Assembly (NCBI RefSeq): GCF_004664715.2
Contig: NC_051072.1
Location: 30,649,994 to 30,713,993, forward strand
Source: Peromyscus leucopus
Taxonomy: Eukaryota > Chordata > Mammalia > Rodentia > Cricetidae
DNA: 64,000 nt
Reading direction: 5' to 3'
Shown: piece after piece, positions 33,113 to 45,859 of the stretch
Numbering within the stretch: the stretch's first letter is position 1
Layout of the letters: each line of letters starts with the position of its first letter
The notes under the pieces: generated by a model
What the model was told of the DNA's origin: nothing
Seen by the model: only the letters and a program-made list of their open reading frames with translations
The model's database searches: none
Made by a program: the position numbers and the translations under genes

Positions 33113-33766
33113 AGATAGGAATACTTGACTTTAGCCAAATCCTTTCCTTTAGGGAATCTCACTCTGTTCCCAGGGCTTTTAGCTTCCTAGCTAGAGTCCA
33201 TTTATTCTGTACAAGGCAAAGTACTCAACGTCTACTAATTTCAGTTTTTAGTCTTAAGTAGTTGCACAGCAACATCTGTACTGGTGCTTGACCAAACTAG
33301 GTATCACAGCCTAGGCAAGTTGACAAGAAACAATAAATAACATACTCCAGTTATATGGTGATGAAATTGATTTTTGTAACATAACAAAGGCTGAAACTTG
33401 CTTTAATTCGTGTAAGGTGAGACCACAGACTGAACAGAGTAATGAGAAAATCTTATTACTGTTACCACAGTTCAATTCTTTACCATGAACTGAATAGACT
33501 AAGTAAAATATAACAGAGAGAGACATGAGCTGAGAATTAGGTCTACATAATAACTAGAATTTTGCAAACTAAAATTTGTGTCTAACTTGAAAATTACTCT
33601 ATCTTCATTTCTTTTTCTTATTAGAATAGATGAAGACTAAAATTTGTTATTAGGCTATTTTTAAATATTTTTTGTTCTTTGAGGTTATAATATAATTGTA
33701 TCTCTTCCCCTTTCCCTTTCCTCCAACCAGACCCCCCCACGTACCCACACATACCACACACACATA

Positions 33767-33768
<2 letters not shown>

Positions 33769-33798
<30 letters not shown>
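33769..33798 (+). repeat. (AC)n microsatellite
   Basis: About 15 AC units within a longer CA-rich tract that starts near 33745. Confidence 0.95.
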
Positions 33799-33799
<1 letters not shown>

Positions 33800-33800
<1 letters not shown>

Positions 33801-35995
33801 CTCTTTTAAATTTGTAATCATTATGTGTGTGTGAATGTACATATTCCTAAATACATAAATAAAAAACTGTTCAGTCCATATAATGTTACTTGCATATATG
33901 TGTTTTGAGGGATAATAATTTGTTATTGGATAGCCAATTGATGTGCCCTGTAAGTATGACTGAGCTTCAAGGAACCCAGAATGTATTAAAAAACATTATA
34001 GTCACATTGCCTTTAGACTCTAGGAACAAAATTATATATAGGTATGTGTTATTTCTAATATTGATTATGCACAAAGTGATGACCATACATGTCTCCTTAA
34101 GTTAATAGCAAGATATTATAAATTGGTAAGTAAATATTTAGTATGTTACTACAGTATCTCTGGCACTTGCCAGATGAGTTAAAAAATGAAAAACCAGCAT
34201 TAAAAGTTGGCAGGTATCTATGGAAAGTCTACTGTTCATTTTACCAATGGTATTTCTGTTTTTAAAGCAGGACATGTGCATTAATGACATTATGGAGGTA
34301 ATCTGTATGTAAAGACTCTGCATAAAAGAGTCATTCAGTTCAATACAATTTGTGCTATAAATGGGAAGGTCAGAGTTCAAGAGTAAGAAATCAGAAAGAG
34401 TAACATCTAAAAGCTCAAATCTTAGTAGGATATAGCTAGATTCTAGAAAAATGTGGAATGGAACTCAAAAACTTTACTTTGAATAAAGTCTAAAAATTTG
34501 AAATCAAGCAAAAAAGTATTAAAACAACACCAAAAGAGTGAAAAAATTTGGCAGGTAGCGCAGCTGAGCTTGACTTTCAGTGAATATGTAGATTTGCCCT
34601 TTTTTAGTATTGCATACATGGAGTTTTATCTTGGTCAGCTTCTCATGATTCCTGTCAAACTCACTGCTCCTCAGGAAGCATTTGGAATGAAGGCCCTGGG
34701 ACTTTGTGAATCAACTTCAAAGTAATGGCTAATAAACTTGGAGCTCCATGTATGTCAGAGGTCTTAAAGATTCCTTATCAGGTTTCTACAGGCCGTTTTT
34801 CATAGCAGACTTCTCTCATGGGCAGAATTGTTCTGCCTTTAACTCTTGAATTTGTTTTTTAATAGAAAAAAATCCAGTTTTGTGCCCAGAGGCTACAATG
34901 AAGTAGAATGCTCGTAACTAAGCAAGCTCTTGATATCTTTATAAATTAGAACACATTTGTGGGAAACCTAGTGTGAATTTAATCAAAGTGTTTTTGTGTT
35001 GCCAAGTAAATCAGAGAAAAATGATCATTACATACTCAAAACTTGGAAATAATAATCATAAATTAAATCTACCATGCTAAATGAAGACAAACAGATGGAG
35101 AGACACAGAGCAAGGATGTTTGAAAATGACACTCTTAAGTCCTTTGTACTGACTGGAAATAGTGTTTCTGGGACAATCTTTGGGATTTATGTGAGATTTC
35201 CAAAGAGTGCCCCTTGGACAATTATTTTAGAAATTGCTTTTCTTGGAATGTGTTTGCTCTTTTTCACAGCTTGGCCTAAAGCATGAAGTGAGGGTTTACA
35301 AGTTAGACTTAGAAACTCAGTCTGGAGACCATTGTTTCCCTGGTTCTTACCCCCAGCTTCTTAGGCATTAGACCCAAGAATCATCTTCATCATCATCATC
35401 ATCCTCAGCCTCTCCCAAACCTTCATCCAGTCCTCCTGTGAATTTTGCTCCTCCTGTCTTCAGAATCCATCTTAAGTTAAATCCCTACCACTCCCATTTC
35501 CTCACTGTTCCTAGCAACCAGGCTAACATCACCCAGAACATGATTTATAGCAATGGATTCCCAGCTGCTCTCTTGATATCTTCTATCTTAACCACATACA
35601 GTGTCTTCACGCTAGTAGCCAATGATAATTTATTAGTTGTTTCATGGTTCTTCTTCGCACCCAAGCCTCCTTAGCTGGAGGGGTGTCCATGCCTGACCTT
35701 TGTTGAATCTCTGATGGTAGGATCAGAGCTAGTAGATTTCCAGCTTCTGATCCCTAGATGCCAACGTTAGCCTTCTCAGACATGGGGGTAAGGACTGATT
35801 ATCTATTAAGATGGTATCCACCAAATTCCAGCAGTTGCCCACTGTGACAAAGAGCCTTAAGTGATTTCAGAGCTTGACTGGACCCCACACAGTGATGTCA
35901 GCTCCTGGCTGCAGCACCAGAGAATGGGAATTATTGGCAGGAGGTGTTCGCTTGCAGCCCTGGGATGACTGACAGGAGTGGGGTCCGGGAGGTGT
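33800..35995. other. No gene seen
   Basis: AT-rich to 35280, then GC-richer from 35340. A short (CAT)n run lies at 35385-35403. 35400-35700 has a 78-codon open frame without a recognisable domain and could be part of the possible transcript copy discussed for 36391-37132. Confidence 0.35.
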
Positions 35996-35999
35996 CTGG

Positions 36000-36388
36000 T
36001 TGTGGGGGTTTGAGTAAGAAAGGCCCCCATAGGCTCATACATTGGAGTGATTAGTCATCAGGGAGTGGCAATACCTGAGAAAGTTTGGGAGGTGTGGCCC
36101 TGTTGGAGTAGATGTTACCTTGTTGGAACAAGTATGTCACCAGGGGTGGCCATTGAGGTTTCAAAAGCCCAAGCCAAGCCCAGTGTCTCTCTCTCCTCCT
36201 GCTTGTAGATCTGGATGTAGAACTCTCAGGTACTTCTCCAGCACCATGTCTGCTTGTGTGCCATTGTGCCCCTGAAACCATAAGCAAGCCCCAGTTAGTG
36301 GGATATATATATAACAGTTATATATATATATAACAGTTGCCTTGGTCATGGTGTCCCTTCATGGCGATAGTAACCTTAACTAAGACAC
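36000..36388 (+). repeat. Rodent medium-reiterated repeat, copy 5, with TA expansion
   Basis: Same family as 13166: 'ggaggtgtggccctgttggag', 'caaaagcccaagccaagcccagtg', ending 'ccttaactaagacacag'. At 36300-36340 it holds a duplicated 'tatatatataacagtt' block not seen in the other copies. Confidence 0.7.
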
Positions 36389-36390
36389 AG

Positions 36391-37132
36391 GCTGAAGTGA
36401 TGGGGAGTCCTGCATGCTACCCCAGCTCCCACACCTGGCACACAGAAGACTCCAGACTCATTCCTAGTACACTACACTTAGGACTTGTGGTCCTGGACTC
36501 ACTGGTGAGGCAAGGAGTCAAGGCCTCCAACTCACTGTTACCACTCAGAAGTCTAACCCCCAAGCCCAATTGCCATCCTTTCCAGCCAATAGCTCTTGAG
36601 AAACTAACCCGGAAATATCTTTGGCTCATCTAGGTGTCCCTAAAGACACCCACTTTCATCTCTTTTCTTGGTGGAGGCCCTGATATTCAAACTCCATGAA
36701 GCCCCTGTTTCCTCTACTCCCACAACACTAACCCCTTCTCCTATAATCCAAGACAACAGGGAGTTCTGGCTAGGCAGTCTTACCCAATTTTTGCTCCCAA
36801 TGTTGTGAGTACATTTGAAACGAGGGACCCTTTGGCCCAAACTTCCCATCTTCACTATGCCCTTTCCAAACCCTTGTTTCCCCTGCCTGTCTCCCAGGGA
36901 ACCTGGACATGGGGAATGGGGAGGAAGATGGCCTGAGGAAGACTCTTTTCCTTGGCACTAGGAAGGGGTGTCACAGCTGTGGCTCCGCTTATCTCACCTC
37001 TCTCCAAACTCCTGACACCCTCCCAGGCAGTGTTTGAGCCTTTTTGTTCCCTCTGTAGCCCTTGGTGAACCTTTGCTGATTATTTTGGCAACTTTGGTAA
37101 TAAATAGCAGTTCCCACTGGGGAAAAAAAAAA
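36391..37132 (+). pseudogene. Possible processed copy of an mRNA 3' UTR
   Basis: A GC-richer, intron-less block ends with AATAAA (37099-37104) and, 19 bases later, a pure A10 run (37123-37132), as in a retrocopied transcript. No coding match was recognised. No clear flanking duplication was found, and the start is unknown: it may extend left of the repeat at 36000 to about 35400. Confidence 0.3.
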
Positions 37133-37864
37133 CTGATGATTTCCTGTGAAGCTTATAATAAAATGTAACATGGTTACAGCAGCTTCAAAATGGATGTGTC
37201 TGGGCCCGCTTATTCATTTTGTTCGTGTCCTCTGCAGATGGATTCCATCCCACTTCAGCTTCTTCCAGGTTCATTATGTCCCTCCAGTAAGCCAAATTTG
37301 ACTTTTGAAATGGCCTCCTCCCTCTGTCTGGCTATGTTCTATTGACTTCCGCACAGATTTCTGCTAACTTCATTTACTTTGCCCTTGCCTTCTCCCTTTC
37401 GGTTCTTGGCCTGCTTGGTTTATTTCGTAGGGCTTACCGCCATATGAAATTACACTGCTTATGTGTAGCCTACCTCTTATTGTTGTCTCTTCCCTAGAAA
37501 TTATATATCACTTGGGTTTAAGAGGGTTTTTTGTTGTTGTTTTGTTCTATTGTATGCCTCTGAGCATGTCAAATACTTACGTGAAAAAAACTAAAAATGG
37601 ATATGTGAATATCAGTGGAAATAAATCCCAAATGAAAAATACTGATCACTGGCTCAGGAAATAATTCTGAGAAAATGAACCTAATACCAAAGCAAACACA
37701 AGAAGCACAAGATCAAAGTAAAATATAAGAAATGGAAATAAGGTACATGATACTATTAAAGCATATGATGATTCTATTCATACTGACAGTAATAAAAATA
37801 ATAGCTTCCATAATTCCTTATACCTAAATGTGAGATTTTTCCTTTTAAATCAAGCTAGTCATAA

Positions 37865-38097
37865 GAAAATGTGTGTGTGTGAGTTTATATGTGTGTGTGC
37901 CTTTGTGTGTGTGAGTCTGTGTGTCTGCCTGTGTGTATGAGTTTCTGTGTGTGCCTGTGTGTATGCCTGTGTGAGTGTGTGTGTGCATATGTGTGTGTGA
38001 GTCCATGCATGTCTGTGTGTGAGAGTCTGTGTGTATGAGTTTGTGTGTGTGTCAGTAGATCAGTGTGTATGTGACTGTGTGTGAGTGTGTGTGTGTT
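37865..38097 (+). repeat. Degenerate GT-rich tract
   Basis: Interspersed 'gtgtgtgtgagt', 'gtgtgcctgtgtg' and 'gtctgtgtg' units over 230 bp, an old imperfect GT microsatellite. Confidence 0.9.
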
Positions 38098-38099
38098 TA

Positions 38100-40455
38100 A
38101 TGTGCTCAGCAATTATCAACCACAACCTTGGAGAGGAGGCTTAGATTTGTAGTCAGTGACTATCCAGTGAGGCCTTTCTTCATGGAAACTGATGACTATA
38201 CAAAAGCAGAAGATCTCATTTTCCTCTGACCTTATTTCTAACTCATTTCTAAGCCTCTTGCCATCTTTTCCCAATCTCCTTGTTTCTTGGAACAATTTAC
38301 AAGGAAGTAGGAAGGAGAGGAGGGGTCTAGAAAATGATGTGGTAACAGACACTGTCATTGGACACTTGTATTTAGAGCTGCCTGAGTCCAAGCCCGCCTC
38401 TGAGTCAGTGACCTTATTCATTCTCTTTATGATCTTAAAATAATGTAGATTGGTTTTCTCAGACTTGCAAAAAATAATCATGAGCAATTCTTTTAAAGAA
38501 GAGTAACAATATTGATTAGATGCTTCCAATATTCTTTATGAACATTTGATAATTTTATGCTGAATAATAGTATTTAAAAATTGATGTTAAGTTTCTTTAG
38601 AGTTTATTTCTCCAAGTATAGTTGATATTTTATATAAAAATGAACTTACACAAAGTTCTGTACATAAAGCAAATAAAAAAATAAGGTGGCTTTCTGATTT
38701 CTGCACAGACAGGACTTTTAAAGGGCTCTAAGTCTAAATGACTTCCTGAAACACAGCTGGAAAACAGTTTACAAATCTCAAAACAAAGAAGTTAAAACAC
38801 TTTGCCAAGGCATACAACTGCTTGGTTTACTCATTGGCTATGTTAAAGAAATGGATACCGATGGCAACTTCTAAAATAGGTTCTGAGCCCTTACTTTTGA
38901 GTTACTTCATATTCCTGAACTTCTTGGAAACTTGTAAATTTTCAAAATAAATCCCAAAGTCTGGTGGCCAACCCTCTTGAAGATCTAACTCTCCCAACAT
39001 TTCCAGTCTAATTCTACCATAACTATGCACCAAGCTAATAAATGTCCCTAAAAACATAGTTCCTTGGATTGGCTTTTATTTATACACATTTTTCCTTTGG
39101 CCACAATGTTCTCCTAGATTTTGCATATTCTATGCATCTGGTGGTTTGGGCACATGGTCATTATTCAAAAGATGTCTGCATAAATGGAGTGAATTGATTT
39201 CTTGTCTTTCGTTGGCATTTATTTTCTAGGGAGATCTGAAATGTTAAAGAGCATCCTGTGAGATTATTAAACACGAAATATTGTACATCTAGCAAAACAA
39301 AGCCTTAAAGGAATTACATAGTTTTAAATATGGAAAAATATGGATACATTGGGACTGAGGAACTACCATGACTTACATTTAACACATATTCTTTGCTCTT
39401 CCTACTGCAGGATTCCTGAGTGCAATAAAAACTTCATTGCCTTGGACATAAAAAAATAGTAATTTCCCCATTTTGGTGTTTATCACCTCATCAACAGATA
39501 GGACACTATGTTAGTCTGCTGAAAACCTAACTCTAGACCTCTGTGCCAGTTTATAATTTGATTTAATATCAATGAACTTATTATTAAAGGAAAACTCAGA
39601 CTTATAGAGTGTTTAGGTTGAACACATACTTGCCATAATTTAACTAACTATAAATTCATTATTTTGAATTAGCCTCAGTGAGATAAATGTATCATAGAAG
39701 GTCATATTTTGTCCTGATATTTCAATATTTTACGTACTGAAAGAGAAAATTAGTATGTTCACTTTAATGATAATTTATAGAGAATGATTTCTTCTTAATG
39801 CATATTTTATTCTTCTTATGACTAGAAGAACACACTTCCTGAGAAGACCAAGATATTCCTTGGAATCAGTTTTATGTTCCAGTCTATCAAGGATTTCATG
39901 TACATGTGTACTCTTGGGTCCCATTTTCTCATGGAGCCTAGGGATGTATATTTTTCAAAGTCTAACAAGAGATTCTGATGGAGGTTGAATTAAGGACCCT
40001 TAATACAACAGAAAAACTAGACTTTCTTCTACTATTCAGGGAAGAAGTAAAAGGACAGAGGGTTTTGCTTTCCCTTCAGAGCAGAATTCAGACTTCCACA
40101 GAGGTAATGACCAGTGGGAATGAAAAACAGAATTACAACATGGAAAACAGCCCATCATTCAAGTCACTACTAATGCTTCATAAAGAACAGAACCTGCTTG
40201 GAGAAATTGAGTCAGGAAACATTAATTTTATGTGTTAGTTTTGTTGATGAATAGCCTGAACCCCACTGAGCTTCTCTGAGGGTTAAATTTCTAAAAAATA
40301 CGGAACTAATGCTACTCACAGAGCTGTTAACCTATGTGAATGCAATGACAGCCCTTTTCTAGACAACCAGAAAGAGTCCCTTACATTCTCTGAATCAGAC
40401 ATTGGATGCATTGAACTGATGTCTGGAAAAATTATAATTATCAAAAAAGCATTCA
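38100..40455. other. No gene seen
   Basis: 38190-38440 holds overlapping open frames on both strands but no recognisable domain. The rest is AT-rich. Confidence 0.4.
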
Positions 40456-40457
40456 GT

Positions 40458-40790
40458 ATTGGCAGCAATGGTTCACTGGGTAAGAATATTTACTTTGTAT
40501 GCTTGGGGACCTGAGTTCAAATCACTAGCACTCATATGTAAAAGCCTGGCACTTAATCCCAGTACTGGGTGTTAACAACAGACAGATTTCAAGAGCTGAC
40601 TGGCAGGCCAACCAGCCTAGCTGAAAGACCTAGCTTCAAGCTTAGCGAGAGACCATGTCTCAAGGCAACAAGACAGAGATCCTTAGAGAAAGATGCTCGA
40701 TGCCCTACTCTAACATAAACACCTGCACACTCACATGCATGGACCACACAACATACAACACACAAGTATACACACTGAAATAAAAGCATG
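40458..40790 (+). mobile_element. B4 SINE
   Basis: An ID-like head ('agcaatggttcactgggtaagaat') is followed by a B1-like body ('cacttaatcccagtactggg', 'caaccagcctagctgaaag', 'agaccatgtctcaaggcaac') and an A/C-rich tail. Confidence 0.75.
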
Positions 40791-41089
40791 GACAATTATA
40801 CTTTATAGCTTTCAAAACCCTTTAACCAGAAATTCCACAGGTGACTCTGTGTCCTTTGCAATCTTCTTTTCTCCAAGGTTTTCACTTCCTAGCTTCCAGC
40901 AATCACTCTTCCCCTCACTTGCTGTGGTTGTTACGTTTATCATTTACTTCCAGAAAACAACTATCATCATCATTTAAGGTTAATATGCTAAATTCAACTA
41001 TTAAAACTTCTTTTCATAACGTGTAATTTTACTTTAAAGATACTATCTTACAAACAGAGGCTTAAAAACAACTTCAAGGTAAACTAAAC

Positions 41090-41432
41090 TGTAGCTGGAG
41101 GGCTTCTCTCCAGGTTCCCCAAGCCCCGCAGTCCCACAATCCACTTATAAAATAATCACTCAGACGCTTATATCACTTATAAACTGTATGGCCGTGGCAG
41201 GCTTCTTGTTAACTGTTCTTTTATCTTATATTAACCCATTTTTATAAATCTATACCTTGCCACGTGGCTGGTGGCTTACCGGCGTCTCTACATGCTCTTC
41301 TCCTGGCGGTGGCTGCAGTCTCTCTCCTCCTTCTTCCTGTTTCCCCAATTCTCCTCTCTCTTTGTCCCGCCTATACTTCCTGCCTGGTCACTGGCCATCA
41401 GTGTTTATTTATATAGAGTGATATCCACAGCA
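41090..41432 (-). mobile_element. Solo LTR of an ERV2-type element
   Basis: The 343-bp element starts TG and ends CA and is flanked by a perfect 6-bp duplication CTAAAC (41084-41089 and 41433-41438), the size made by class II (beta-like) retroviral integrases. On the minus strand TATATAAATAAA lies near the start. The sequence matches a high-copy cricetid repeat by pattern. There is no internal region, so LTR-LTR recombination is inferred. Confidence 0.85.
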
Positions 41433-41439
41433 CTAAACA

Positions 41440-42910
41440 GCTAAAAATGGTACTCAACAAGGAGCTGCTTTTCCTTGCTTTTGTATTCATCCATATTTGG
41501 TTTTTTAGGGGCCTCTCAGATTTCCAGGGGTTACAAGATGTCTACCTCCCTTTTAGACACACAATGATTTTACAGCAACATCCAAATACAGGAACTGAAC
41601 TTTGTCAAATTTTATCCTTCTTTGGTATATTCCCTAAAATTCTTCAGATTTACCCTGACCTTTCTTGGTGCCCATGGTTGAAATTCTTGCCCTAACCAAA
41701 CAACTTACGTACAAGAAGAATAAAACTATCATAATTTTTTGGACAGTTGATACCCAAACTCATATCCCCTACAAATACCAAAAGGCAACAATAAACACAC
41801 CTATAACGGTCTACCTCAATAAACAGGTTTAGACTGGAAGAGACTTAGAGACTCCGTCATGCACAACTTTGGCAAGTTTTTGCGGACATTTCTAGAGACA
41901 ATTAGATCAAAACCCTTGTGATTTAATCAGTGAATTATTCTATTATAAAGATTCAAAGTTTGAATACATTATCCTCTCTAGGGGTGATAGAGAACTAAGA
42001 GAGCTTGGGAGGCTTTGACTGAAGTGGATGGCAGGGATTGCTCCCTGGAAAAGTACACCATGTCTGCAGCCTCTTCCAACCTGTGCCTGTCCCTCACTGC
42101 CATGAAGCAGCAGCCTCTGCCACACTCTCGTTGCCAGACTGTGCCACCTCAACTCGGGCTCTAGGATGACCTTGGACTGAAACCTCAAGTCCAAACAGAT
42201 CCATTTTTTCTCTTCAGTTTTTTTTTTCTACCTTGTATTTTGCACACAGTGAAAATCTAATACATTGAGTGACCTTTAATGTCTCCTAGAAAGACAAATT
42301 TTATGGAACTGTGTTCCATAATGACAACAAATGAATTGCCAGAAAAAAAAAGTGATTCATGTTTTGATCATCTCTCAAATCTCAGGTCTGCTTCTGCCTC
42401 CTCCATAAGCATTTTCTTTTCTTTCCAAACTAGGTCAGGTTATTGTACTAAATCATTAGAGGAACCTTGCCGGTTGCAGAACTTGCTGTCACAAATGCTC
42501 CTATCAGATTATTTGGTTCATGTGTGGTTTACTGACTACACCCCCCCCAAAAAAAAATAAAAATCAGTGGAAGCAGAAATCAGGGCTGTTGCCAATCTTT
42601 ACAGTATTCTTGCTTTAGGGCCCAATAGCTTTCACATAGGATGAAAGTTTCAATTATTACTAAAAACTAACCAAAAGGTAATGAAGGGGTGAAAATAAAA
42701 CAGAATTATTAACAAAGAATCATGTAAATTTCAAAAGTTGACACAGGCAGTGTCTAACTGACCATTATGAATTGTAATATGCTGCCAATGGAGAAAGAAA
42801 TGGTATTTTTACCCTTTAGTCTTTTAAAAGCTTATTAAGCAGACACTGGCTTTGCTAAACAGATATCTCAACTGCTGAAAGCTCTTCACTTGATCTTATT
42901 CCATAACTCT
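41440..42910. other. No gene seen
   Basis: 41990-42190 is GC-richer with open frames on both strands and no recognisable domain. Confidence 0.4.
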
Positions 42911-42911
42911 A

Positions 42912-42913
<2 letters not shown>

Positions 42914-42956
<43 letters not shown>
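42914..42956 (+). repeat. (GT)n microsatellite
   Basis: About 21 GT units followed by 'atgtatgtatgtgt'. Confidence 0.97.
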
Positions 42957-42957
<1 letters not shown>

Positions 42958-42959
42958 TA

Positions 42960-45717
42960 CATATGTATGTATGTGTTTGTGTAAGACAGTCTCATACACA
43001 CAATCTTGTTTTAGTCTATAGGGGAAAAAAATCCCTAGAAATTGAGAGGTAAGTTAACTGAGCCAACAAAGAAAAAAGTCTCTTTGACAGAGTCTAGAAA
43101 TAGACAAGCAGAATGTAGATCCTTACAGATGGAATGAGGTGGGGGATGGGTGAGGAAAGGGTTTCTGTGCTGTTGCATTTAGTAATTCTGCACAAGAGGA
43201 GGACTTCTTCGGTATACAGGGTAATCAATATGCTCAGTCGTAGAAAGAGTGGCTGGCCTCTGGCACTGCTCCTGCTCCTGCCTTAGTCATCCTGCTTGTG
43301 TGAGATGGATAGTGGGGAAGCAGAGTAGGGAAGGGCAAATACAGGGCAGAGCTGCCCATCAGTCTTCTTGGACATGAGCTTCTGAAACACAGCAGCCCCG
43401 AGAGGCTGTGATGTGTGGGTTTACCTTCCTGGAATCTTCCTGACACAAGAGAAATTCTTGAGCCTTAGTAGTTAAGAATGATAAAGATCTTCATTCCTGT
43501 GTTTCAAAGTTTGTTGCTCCCAATAAGAACACGTCTATACTTCTTTTGGTCTGCATGTATGTGTAGGTGAGCATGGCAAAAGTTTGGGGGTTTTCTCCAT
43601 CTTATCCTTGGAGATTGCATTGTGTGTGCTCAACAGATATAGAATATTTAATATCATGGAAACACAATGCACCCCTGAAATGAATACAGCTCTGCATTTG
43701 AAACATGGCCAGCATTATTGCAACTAGACTATGAAATCCTTTTCCAAATTTCAGTGTATTTTGAAGTAATAATTTGGTTGTTGATCCTAACATAACCTCT
43801 AGTATAACTTGGCATATATTGAATATTTAACTTAGTACAATTAGTGACATAAACTTGAAGTAAATTCCAAGAGAGATATATGATTTTCTTTAACAAGCAA
43901 AAATTTTCATCAGTCTTTGCCAAAACCTGATCTTGTCTTAGTTCTTCAAACGGTTTGGAGTTTGCTGGCTGTTCAGCTGTATTATATAATTTAGAGTATT
44001 TTATTTTTATTCACAGTGAACTTTTGATTATCATCCACTTGGTGAAGAGTATTAGAGGAAAGGGGCTTTCAAAACTGATAAGAAAATGTTGATGGGCACA
44101 CATCTGTGAATTGTTCAGCTTCTCATTGATGGTTACAAGTTTCAATAAGTACTCAAGTTGTCTTAAGATTTTTCTTGTTGACTTGATCATTTGAGAAATG
44201 TTTTCTCTAGGCATCAGGATAGAGTCTGTCTTCACTTTTCCTGGTGGAACACATTTCTAGTGCCCACCATTTCTACTCATGCTTGCTTTTAGTTGCATGG
44301 AAATAGCAGTTGAAGTCAGTGCAAATAGATTCAGAACATTTTAGCCATAAAGCAGCATATAATTGAGACTGAGACTGTTGCAATATTGATTAAAATGAAT
44401 GGGTTATAGCACAACCTCTGATTTCTTCATTTTTATGGTAAACTAGAAACATAAGATAGACTATTATTATATAATAAGAGAAAACACTTAAAAATTATAC
44501 CATAAGCTCCAGGGAGTTAAAATTGAGTTTAGTTTGAAACATTTATTGGGTGCTTTATTCTCCCTAAATTTGCTTATGACAAATGACACAGCATGCTTGA
44601 TTAAAAATTAAACATCCTGTCAAGTGTTCCTCATGGAGGTTGTGAAAATTATAATGCTGATGTGAACAGTGGCTTCATCTCTGCTTTGATCAAATTTCAA
44701 GGCAGAGTGTTTCCAGATTAGATGTCAGCCCTTTCAAGAAAGTCATCGAGTTGAAAATAATTTGACCATCCTTTGCTTCCTCCATGCCCTGACAAAGTTA
44801 CAGTCAGAGCAAAGGATGGAAGGACTATGTTAAACCCCCCAACTTCATTGTCTTCTGGAAATTTCTTCATTTTTATTGGAGAAAGATTTAGTTCAATTGC
44901 ACTTGTGATGTATAGAAATTATGTGAACTCACTGATGTTTGGCCTACATAAAGTTTCTTAAGAGTACATTCTGTAAAATAGGGCATATAAATAACAAATT
45001 AGGAATAAATTCCAAAACATTTAACAACAGTGCCAAGGATAGGCTTTTGGGGGAAAAGGAATTTCTCCAATAAAGATAATTTAGATTTCGTCTTAAGCAG
45101 TTAATTAATTTATGTAAATTGAATCCCTCCTCGTTCATGCACCGCCCTGTCAATTCTACTCAAGCACCTAAACTAACATGCATGTATGCACATCCACATT
45201 ATGTTATAGGAAACGCAGCTTGGAATTCTCATTAACAGACAACAATCCATTGTTTATCTGTTTGTTTCTAGTAAAGAGTTTATGGTAAATGTTCAAGTTT
45301 GTGAATTAAAATTTCATCACATTTATTTACAGAGCTGATTTTTCTCATAATAAAGTCATGGTATCATTTATGGAAAAATAAAATTTTATTTATATACGAA
45401 ATATACTTTACGTCTCAAAAGTTTAACGTTAATATCGCAAATATTCTAAGATGTTAAGAAAGAAGTGTATTCCAGATTCTTAGAATATGAATCAAGATGT
45501 CAGGGTAGGATACACAGAGTTTCACAAAGTTTTCATGCTAAAGATGAGGAGACCACACATCTTTATAGGAATCTCTGGTTTCTCCTCACATCAATTGCAT
45601 AGTTTCTAGAGGTTTTAAAAACTTAACAATTGTAATTATCTCAGCTTTTTGTCTTTATGACAACATGTATTATGGAAATTTTAAATGACTGTGAATATTA
45701 AATTTCTAATCTTTTAG
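42960..45717. other. No gene seen
   Basis: Mostly AT-rich single-copy-looking sequence; no repeat family or gene recognised. Confidence 0.4.
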
Positions 45718-45859
45718 GGATGGTGGCACAGCTACAAGGCATGTGTAAACTGATTGGCACCACCTCTGTTCCAGGTCACACGCCTTCCCCACTGAGCAAG
45801 AGACAGATGGACAAAAGGCACCTTCAGTGTCAGACCAAAAAATATGTTTTTATTGCCAG
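45718..45859 (+). other. Exon-like block with consensus splice sites
   Basis: A 142-bp block lies between an acceptor ('ttctaatcttttag') and a donor (CCAG|GTATGA). It is GC-richer than its flanks. One frame is fully open across all of it (46 whole codons, entered with two bases and left with two), beginning MVAQLQGMCKLIG and ending KKYVFIA. The other two frames have stops. I do not recognise the protein. It could be one exon of a gene with long introns, a noncoding-RNA exon, or chance. Confidence 0.3.

Noticed and set aside
37885..38112. Thr/His-rich minus-strand frame
   Set aside because: Translation of a degenerate GT tract.
38116..38529. 137-codon minus-strand frame
   Set aside because: No domain, no splice signals, and a comparably open frame on the other strand; treated as chance.
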